Positions 14,169 to 19,271 of a stretch of DNA of 19,271 bases are shown piece after piece. A program made the position numbers and the translations under genes. Positions within the stretch are counted from its first letter, which is position 1. Each line of letters starts with the position of its first letter. The stretch covers positions 1 through 19,271 of the forward strand of contig JACPQK010000099.1 of the NCBI GenBank assembly GCA_016190535.1, read 5' to 3'. The stretch comes from Chloroflexota bacterium (GTDB taxonomy: Bacteria; Chloroflexota; Dehalococcoidia; JACPQK01). The notes under the pieces were generated by a model. The model saw nothing but the letters and a program-made list of their open reading frames with translations. It did no database searches and had not been told where the DNA came from.

Positions 14169-14564
14169 ATGGCACTGAGGATCACCGAGGCCTGCACCAC
14201 CTGCCACGCTTGCGAATGGGCCTGTGACGTTGACCATGCCATCACCATGCACCAGGCAGGCAAGTTTGCCACAATGATGATGATGAGTGCGGAGGCATGC
14301 AAGGCCTGCGGGCTCTGTCGCTGGCAAGATAACGTCGACGTCAGCACGGGAATGCTCGAAGACCTCAGCACCAGGGGAAGGTACTATATCGACCCGGACA
14401 AGTGTACCGAGTGCGTGGGCAGCTATGGTTCGCCCCGCTGCCTGGAGGTCTGCCCCGAGGAAGCCATCGTCAAGGACCCGCATCACGCGGAAACTAGAGA
14501 GCAGCTCCTGGCCAAGTGGCACCGGCTGCACCCGGAACGGGAGCCGGTGGCGGGCACCTATTGA
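14169..14564 (+). CDS. ferredoxin with an extra Cys block, paralog 1
   Basis: A 131-residue ferredoxin. The first cluster motif is Cys9/12/15/19, ending in CD rather than the usual CP. The last is Cys79/82/91/95, with the CTECVGxxxxxxC insertion seen in Allochromatium-type ferredoxins. Between them lies a segment of about 35 residues absent from paralog 2, holding CKACGLC (Cys44/47/50), three Cys that could bind a further cluster or metal. The C-terminal tail LHPEREPVAGTY is nearly shared with paralog 2 and looks like a docking element. It probably carries electrons for the AprA-like and HdrB-like proteins. The ATG at 14169 has GAGGAATGAGGGA upstream. Confidence 0.87.
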   Translation: MALRITEACTTCHACEWACDVDHAITMHQAGKFATMMMMSAEACKACGLCRWQDNVDVSTGMLEDLSTRGRYYIDPDKCTECVGSYGSPRCLEVCPEEAIVKDPHHAETREQLLAKWHRLHPEREPVAGTY

Positions 14565-14678
14565 CATACTCTCAGGCCCTTGATAAAAGGTAGTTCAAGA
14601 ATAAAACAGGGAGGAACAAGGTTGTTTTGGAGCACCCCATGCTGATGGTCATAAACAAATTATGTTGACATTTTGCGA

Positions 14679-14895
14679 ACCCCCCCTCTGGCTCCCCATC
14701 TTAGGCTTAAGAGGGGGAGAAGGGGGAAAGAGTTCAGGGGGGCACCCCCTGAATCCCCCTGCCGGGGGAAAATCCCCTGGCAACCCTAGGAAGGTGCAGG
14801 AAACCTCCGGTTCCCTGCTGGGGGTTTGGGGGTTCCCCCCAGTAATTTTTTCTTTCCCCCTCTCCTGGAGGAGAGGGGGACCAAGGGGGTGAGGT
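14679..14895. mobile_element. miniature inverted-repeat-like element of about 215 bp
   Basis: A non-coding block with imperfect terminal inverted repeats (ACC..CCCCCTCTGG..CCCC at left; GGGG..CCAAGGGGGTGAGGT at right). Inside are perfect hairpins: TTCAGGGGG/CCCCCTGAA (14733-14753), a CTGGGGG/CCCCCAG arm near 14817-14842, and CCCCCTCTCC/GGAGAGGGGG (14856-14879). It splits the two ferredoxin paralogs. The 447-base gap 14565-15011 holds this, a CGATTAA/TTAATCG inverted repeat (14912-14936) and a small hairpin, but no gene. Confidence 0.6.
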
Positions 14896-14962
14896 ATCGA
14901 GGTCAGTGGGGCGATTAATGTCACTTTATTTAATCGATGACCATAAGCATGGGGCTTGAAGA

Positions 14963-14980
14963 CCCCGGCTTCAGCCGGGG
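14963..14980. repeat. short perfect hairpin before ferredoxin 2
   Basis: CCCCGGC (14963-14969) and GCCGGGG (14974-14980) with loop TTCA, preceded by GGGGCTTGAAGA. The form is reminiscent of subterminal hairpins of IS200/IS605-type elements, but no transposase is nearby, so this is only a resemblance. Confidence 0.3.
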
Positions 14981-15011
14981 GTATTGGAGAACGACCGGGA
15001 GGGATAAGCAA

Positions 15012-15305
15012 ATGGCAAGGAAGATAACGGATGCCTGTGATGACTGTGGCGCTTGCGAGTGGGAGTGTGATGTTAACCACGCCATCACCGAGGTGCTCAA
15101 GCCTGTGCACGAGCCTACGGTCTACCTGATTGACCCTGACAAGTGCACAGAGTGCGTGGGGAACTATAAGGTCGCTCGCTGTGCCGCGGTGTGCCCGGTG
15201 GGTGCCATCATCAAGGACCCCGAACACCGCGAGACCAAGAAGCAGCTCCTGGCCAAGTGGTACAGCCTCCATCCGGGACAGCAGCCCGTAGCGGGCACCT
15301 ATTGA
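15012..15305 (+). CDS. ferredoxin, paralog 2 (two 4Fe-4S clusters)
   Basis: A 97-residue ferredoxin with Cys9/12/15/19 (CDDCGACEWECD) and Cys45/48/57/61 (CTECVGNYKVARCAAVCP), each suited to one [4Fe-4S] cluster. It matches paralog 1 before and after that protein's extra block, including the tail LHPGQQPVAGTY. I chose the ATG at 15012 because GGGAGGG lies upstream and the family match begins there; the longer frame from 14937 runs through the hairpin at 14963-14980. It lies 164 bases before the second AprA-like gene and is the likely electron donor or acceptor for it. The duplicated order of ferredoxin and flavoprotein suggests a module copied as a unit. Confidence 0.88.
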   Translation: MARKITDACDDCGACEWECDVNHAITEVLKPVHEPTVYLIDPDKCTECVGNYKVARCAAVCPVGAIIKDPEHRETKKQLLAKWYSLHPGQQPVAGTY

Positions 15306-15469
15306 CCACGTCGCGCTGTGCCGCAGGCGCAGGCCCACATCCTCGCGGGGACACCCAGCAGGACTGCGTCCCGTTGGCCCGGGAATAAGCTGGAGGGGCG
15401 AGCCAGGGGAAACAGTGCGGGTAGAAGGCAAGCTAAGCAACTTGAAGTAACAATAGGGAGGTTTGAACT

Positions 15470-17230
15470 ATGGCAGACAAGGTAGTTACCACAGATGTCC
15501 TGGTCCTGGGTGGTGGTCTGGCAGGCTGCATGGCGGCCATACGGGCCCGGGAGCAGGGTGCCAAGGTTACCCTGGTGGACAAGGCAGCCATCAAGAGGAG
15601 TGGAGATGGAGGTAGCGGGGTCTTCTTCTACACCTCCTACTTCAACTCGGGGCCTGCCTGGGACACCGCCGAGAGGTACAGGAACTGGTGGCGGGATATC
15701 CGGCACGGGCTGGTGGACATGAAGGTGGTGGATGAGCTGGTGATAAAGAACCAGCCCATCGTGCAAGCCTATGTGGAGAAGATGGGTATCTCCCTGAAGG
15801 ACCCCAGGGCCGGCCGTGCTAGCCGCTTGAGCCGGGGCACCCAGTTGGAGCAATCAGCTATAGCCAGGGAACACCCCCGGTTCTTCTTCAACGGGGAGAA
15901 CATCAAGATCGTCCTCTCCGACCGGGTGCGCGAGCTGGGAGCGGAGGTCATCGAGAAGGTGCACGTCACCAGCCTGCTCACCGAGGATGGCCGGGTGGTG
16001 GGCGCTACCGGCTTCCACAACCGGGACGGCGACTTCTACACCTTCAAGGCCAAGACGGTGATCGTGGCCATGGGGTCCTCGGTCAGGGTGTACCCCACCC
16101 CCAACGGCAACCACTTCAACAACTACCACCGGCCCTGGCATGCCGGCACCGGCATCGCCATCATCCACAAGGCAGGGGCCGAGGTAGTCAACTTCGAGTT
16201 CATCAACCCTAACTTCGCCGGCAGATGGCTTACCGGTGTAGTGACGGCCACCGTACAGCAGGCGGGGGCCCGCTTTATCAACGGACTGGGAGAGCCCATC
16301 GTGGAGAGGACCGACCTCCCCGGGGAATGGGGCGTGGGCAACGGCATGACCTACGCTTGCTACCGGGAGCTCAATGCTGGCCGGGGGCCCATCTATCTCG
16401 ACACCCGGAACATATCCCCGGAGCAGATCAAAGAGTCCATTAAGGAGCAGACGGGGCGCCGGTTCATGGACATGCCCCTGGCCCCGGAGTACCTGGAGCG
16501 CACGGCGGTGGAGCTGAGCGGGGGCCTTATCGAGTTGACCCCCTACCTGGTGACCAACAGGTGCTCGGGACACGCCAAGGGGACCCTGGTGAATGAGAAG
16601 TGCCAGTCCTCCGTAACCGGTCTCTATGCCATAGGGGACTGCTGCACCGCCAGCGACTCGGTCTCCGGTTGCATGACCACAGGCTACGTGGCCGGCTTCG
16701 AGGCCGCCCGCCAGGCAGCTAGCATGAGTCTGGAAGAGCCTGACGAAGTACAGATCAAGGAGGAAAAGGAGAGGGTATTCGCCCCCTTGCATCGAAAAGG
16801 CGGCACGAACTGGCTAGAGTTCGAGGACAACCTCCAGAGAATAATGATCGAGCATGTGGGCATCTCCCGGACGCAGTTGGGCCTCAAGAGCGCCCAGGCC
16901 CAGTTCGCCGCGGCCCAGGATTCGGTACCGGGGCTGAGCGCCGACAACCTCCACGACCTGATGAGGGTCCATGAGGCCATAGACACCCTGACCTTCGATC
17001 AGATCATGACCACCGCCGCCCTGGAGAGGACGGAGACCCGGATGGGCGGCATGATGCACCACCACCGGGCGGACTACCCCCAGCAGGACGATGACAACTG
17101 GTGGGGCGTGGCGGTCCCGGTGAAGAGCGAGGGCGGTGAGATGACCGCCACCCGCCGGCGCCTCAACCCCCTGTCCATCAGGCCGAATAAGAGCCGAGAG
17201 GAAGTAATGGAGGAGATATGCCCCCAGTAG
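15470..17230 (+). CDS. AprA-like FAD flavoprotein (fumarate reductase/APS reductase family), paralog 2
   Basis: A 586-residue FAD protein closely related to paralog 1. GGGLAG is at 14-19, then KVTLVDKAAIKRSG, RELNAGRGPIYLDTRN (~299-313), GGLIELTPYLVTNRCSG (351-367), GLYAIGDCCTASDSVSGCMTTGY (384-406) and a C-terminal HHHRADYPQQDD. Cys365 in NRCSG sits where APS reductase has its catalytic His, as Cys369 does in paralog 1, so the two share this change. The loop after the FAD strand differs (DGGSGVFF here, EAGQGSFF in paralog 1), hinting at different substrates. The ATG at 15470 has a clear GGGAGGT. The stop overlaps the next ferredoxin by 13 bases, which implies a stable complex like AprAB. Confidence 0.92.
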   Translation: MADKVVTTDVLVLGGGLAGCMAAIRAREQGAKVTLVDKAAIKRSGDGGSGVFFYTSYFNSGPAWDTAERYRNWWRDIRHGLVDMKVVDELVIKNQPIVQAYVEKMGISLKDPRAGRASRLSRGTQLEQSAIAREHPRFFFNGENIKIVLSDRVRELGAEVIEKVHVTSLLTEDGRVVGATGFHNRDGDFYTFKAKTVIVAMGSSVRVYPTPNGNHFNNYHRPWHAGTGIAIIHKAGAEVVNFEFINPNFAGRWLTGVVTATVQQAGARFINGLGEPIVERTDLPGEWGVGNGMTYACYRELNAGRGPIYLDTRNISPEQIKESIKEQTGRRFMDMPLAPEYLERTAVELSGGLIELTPYLVTNRCSGHAKGTLVNEKCQSSVTGLYAIGDCCTASDSVSGCMTTGYVAGFEAARQAASMSLEEPDEVQIKEEKERVFAPLHRKGGTNWLEFEDNLQRIMIEHVGISRTQLGLKSAQAQFAAAQDSVPGLSADNLHDLMRVHEAIDTLTFDQIMTTAALERTETRMGGMMHHHRADYPQQDDDNWWGVAVPVKSEGGEMTATRRRLNPLSIRPNKSREEVMEEICPQ

Positions 17231-17436
17231 TAGACCCCGAGAAGTGCACCCTGTGCGGCATCTGCGAGGATGTATGCCCGGGAGACCTCCTCTTCGTGGA
17301 GAAAGACCCCAAGACCATAGTGCGCTATCCTGACGAGTGCAACCACTGCGGCATCTGCGAGGTGGACTGCCCGGAGGACGCCATCGTAGTCAACTTCCCC
17401 AAAGACCTGCAGCAGCCGGTACTCCGCCTCCAGTAG
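17218..17436 (+). CDS. mini AprB-like 4Fe-4S ferredoxin
   Basis: A 72-residue protein with two cluster motifs, Cys10/13/16/20 and Cys41/44/47/51. The layout PEKCTLCGICEDVCPGDLLFVEKD...YPDECNHCGICEVDCPEDAI resembles the N-terminal ferredoxin domain of APS reductase beta subunit AprB. The long AprB tail that wraps the alpha subunit is missing; only about 20 residues follow the last Cys motif. Because it overlaps the flavoprotein gene by 13 bases, it is almost surely the dedicated Fe-S subunit of that enzyme, feeding its FAD. Paralog 1 has no such gene directly after it, so the two flavoproteins may share it or use different carriers. Confidence 0.92.
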   Translation: MPPVVDPEKCTLCGICEDVCPGDLLFVEKDPKTIVRYPDECNHCGICEVDCPEDAIVVNFPKDLQQPVLRLQ

Positions 17437-17447
17437 CTTGGGGACAT

Positions 17448-17485
17448 ACCAGCGGGGAAGACCGTTTGGGGCCTTCCCCGCTGGT
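17448..17485 (+). terminator. 13-bp perfect hairpin, likely terminator
   Basis: ACCAGCGGGGAAG (17448-17460) and CTTCCCCGCTGGT (17473-17485) with a 12-base loop, 11 bases after the mini ferredoxin stop. The following TTCCAT is a poor U tract, so termination may be partial. Confidence 0.5.
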
Positions 17486-17574
17486 TCCATAAGGCGACGA
17501 GCATAGAGGTCGGCCAGAGCCTAAGGAAGTAGCTGGTAGCCCAGGGGAAAACAACACCGAAGGAGAAGAAGCCA

Positions 17575-19221
17575 ATGCTCAGAGTGCGAAGGTTGACAGC
17601 ACTGGCAGGAATCCTGGTACTGCTCCTGGCGGCCTGTGGCCCGGCGGCCACGCCCACTCCCACCGCCCCGCCCCAGCCCACGGCTACTCCCGCAACAGTG
17701 CCCCCTGGGCAGACTACCCCCACTCCCACCAGGGTCTCGCCCACGGCTACTCCCCTGCCCGGCCCCACTCCCTCCGTAAGGACGGGGGGCAAACTGAAGC
17801 CAAATGCATTATCAGGCCCTGTAACTTTGGACCCCCACGCCATAACCTCGGGGACCACAGAGGTCAACCAGATATTCGATAGCCTGGTCAGGATGGACGC
17901 CCAGCAACGCTTTATGCCTGGCCTGGCTGAGTCCTGGGATGCCCCAGACCCCACCACCCTAGTCCTTAAGCTGCGCAAGGGGGTCAAATTCCATGACGGC
18001 AGCCCCTTCAACGCCCAGGTGGCCAAGTGGAACTTCGACCGCATCTTCAATCCTGAGACGGTGTCCCCCACCGCCAGGATTTCCCTGGCACCTGTGGACA
18101 CGGTAGAGGTGCTGGACGACTACACCCTCCGGCTGAAGCTCAAGAGGCCTGCCTCAGACCTCGTGTACCACCTGGCCACAGGGATAATATCCATGATGAC
18201 CCCTACGGCGGTGGCCAAGTGGGGCAAGGAGGTGGGCGCCCACCCGGTGGGGACCGGGGCCTTTATCTTCCAGGACTGGCTCCCTGACCGCAGCCTCAAA
18301 GTGAAGAGAAACCCCCAATACTGGGACCAGCCGCTACCTTATGTGGACGAGATCGAGTCGATATTCACGGTAGACCCATCGGTCATCATGGCCTCCCTGC
18401 TTACCGGCCTCATGGATCTAGCGCGAATTAGCGAGCCCGAGCACGTAGAAAAACTGGAGAAAACGACCGGGTTTACCGTCCAATCTATCCCTGGGCAGGC
18501 AACCTGGGGCCTGTACTTCAATCACCTTAAAGCTCCCATGAACAACCCGGACTTCCGCAAGGCCCTGGACCTGGCCCTGGACCGGGAGGGCATGGTCAAG
18601 GGCCTCCTCCTTGGCCGGGGGGGCCCCGCCACCAGCATACTCTCCCCGGCCTTCGCCGAGCACAACGCCAACCTGCCAGTGACCAAACGGGATGTGGCCA
18701 GGGCCAAGGAACTGCTGGCCAGGTCTGGCTACAAAGGTGAAGGTATTGACTTCGGCTGCTGGCCTTCTATTGCTATCGGGCCCAAAATATGTGAAGCCAT
18801 GCAGGCCCAGTTCAAGGAGATCGGCCTGAACGCGCAGATCACCATGCACGCCGCGGCGGCCTATGCTGCCGTCTTAGGCCAATTGAAATACGATATATCC
18901 GTTCTCTATACCCCCCTTATGCCTCTGGAGCAGAGGGTCACCGCCATGTACGACAGGCAGGGAAGACTAAACTCTGGGCGCTTTGGCGACTCCCCAGTAG
19001 CCCGCAAGCTCGAGGAGTTGATAGTGCAGATCAGCATGACCTACGACTTCGATACCCGCAAGCGCCTCTTCGACGAGCTACAGAAAGTGCACTTCGATAA
19101 CGTAATGGACCTTTACGCCATGTACTACCCCGAATCATGGGGGGTGCGGGCAAGGGTGCAGAACTTCCAGGCGCGCCCGGGTACTGGCATGTGGTACCAC
19201 GACGTGTGGTTGAAGGAATAA
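17575..19221 (+). CDS. ABC transporter solute-binding lipoprotein, family 5 (DppA/OppA/NikA type)
   Basis: A 548-residue extracytoplasmic binding protein. Residues 1-21 are a lipoprotein signal: basic MLRVRR, a hydrophobic core, and lipobox LLAAC with Cys21 as the lipidated residue. A Pro/Thr-rich linker follows (22-~67). The family 5 domain shows LAESWDAPDPTTLVLKLRKGVKFHDGSPF, KWNFDRI, VGTGAF and ALDLALDREGMVKG, the usual motifs. This family binds peptides, nickel, sugars or other solutes and hands them to a two-permease, two-ATPase importer, whose genes would lie past the right edge. The ligand cannot be read. Its ATG has AAGGAG nine bases upstream. No clear promoter is seen in the 138-base gap, though a hairpin there may separate it from the redox genes. 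Confidence 0.93.
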   Translation: MLRVRRLTALAGILVLLLAACGPAATPTPTAPPQPTATPATVPPGQTTPTPTRVSPTATPLPGPTPSVRTGGKLKPNALSGPVTLDPHAITSGTTEVNQIFDSLVRMDAQQRFMPGLAESWDAPDPTTLVLKLRKGVKFHDGSPFNAQVAKWNFDRIFNPETVSPTARISLAPVDTVEVLDDYTLRLKLKRPASDLVYHLATGIISMMTPTAVAKWGKEVGAHPVGTGAFIFQDWLPDRSLKVKRNPQYWDQPLPYVDEIESIFTVDPSVIMASLLTGLMDLARISEPEHVEKLEKTTGFTVQSIPGQATWGLYFNHLKAPMNNPDFRKALDLALDREGMVKGLLLGRGGPATSILSPAFAEHNANLPVTKRDVARAKELLARSGYKGEGIDFGCWPSIAIGPKICEAMQAQFKEIGLNAQITMHAAAAYAAVLGQLKYDISVLYTPLMPLEQRVTAMYDRQGRLNSGRFGDSPVARKLEELIVQISMTYDFDTRKRLFDELQKVHFDNVMDLYAMYYPESWGVRARVQNFQARPGTGMWYHDVWLKE

Positions 19222-19271
19222 CGCAAGCCCGCTAGGCCGGAGAGTTAGCGAACAGGAGATGAAGAAGGTCA

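Noticed and set aside
13479..14567. 362-residue open frame on minus strand
   Set aside because: It runs opposite the split-barrel and ferredoxin genes, which have motifs and ribosome sites. No recognisable domain.
14662..14892. 76-residue plus-strand frame
   Set aside because: It is the translation of the miniature element itself (GGHPLNPPAGG-like), a common artefact of such repeats.
14649..15440. 263-residue open frame on minus strand
   Set aside because: It crosses the miniature repeat and lies antisense to ferredoxin 2. The peptide is repeat-derived.
15854..16792. 312-residue minus-strand frame
   Set aside because: Antisense shadow of AprA-like paralog 2, with no motif.
19222..19271. 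start of a further gene at the right edge (ATG near 19258)
   Set aside because: AGGAG directly abuts the ATG and only four codons remain, so a start cannot be supported; the motif may instead serve a start beyond the edge.

Overview
The window looks like a piece of an uncultured Chloroflexota chromosome, most likely Dehalococcoidia. The evidence is high G+C, a lipoprotein with a long Pro/Thr linker after its lipobox, several CaiB/BaiF CoA-transferases, many Fe-S proteins, and G/C-rich palindromic repeats between genes. This placement is inference from style; there is no rRNA or other phylogenetic marker. No tRNA, rRNA, CRISPR array or transposase gene was seen.

Layout. Bases 1-260 are a gene-free strip of palindromic repeats. 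From 273 to 10455 every gene is on the minus strand. Read in transcription order these are: a four-cluster ferredoxin subunit (10455-9985); a possible mobile palindrome (9868-9967); an orphan 3-oxoacid CoA-transferase subunit B; two CaiB/BaiF CoA-transferases; an acyl-CoA dehydrogenase; a shikimate pair (AroH chorismate mutase and DAHP synthase); a GNAT acetyltransferase with a good promoter of its own; an orphan NifH-like Fe protein; an IpdA/IpdB-like (glutaconate CoA-transferase-like) pair; and a small two-helix membrane protein.

A divergent control region (10456-10752) carries promoter-like sites on both strands. From 10753 to the right edge all genes are on the plus strand: an AprA-like flavoprotein; an HdrB-like protein with two CCG motifs; a split-barrel flavin protein; a ferredoxin with an extra Cys block; a miniature repeat element of about 215 bp; a second short ferredoxin; a second AprA-like flavoprotein overlapping a mini AprB-like ferredoxin; and an ABC transporter solute-binding lipoprotein.

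How they may work together (inference). The minus-strand genes look like CoA-ester catabolism: activation or CoA exchange, dehydrogenation, and possibly ring or C-C cleavage by the IpdAB-like pair. The plus-strand genes look like a redox module of AprA-like flavoproteins, dedicated ferredoxins and an HdrB-like subunit. The best candidate for an undescribed system is this duplicated module. Both flavoproteins appear to have Cys where APS reductase has its active-site His, so they are probably not APS reductases, and their substrate is unknown.
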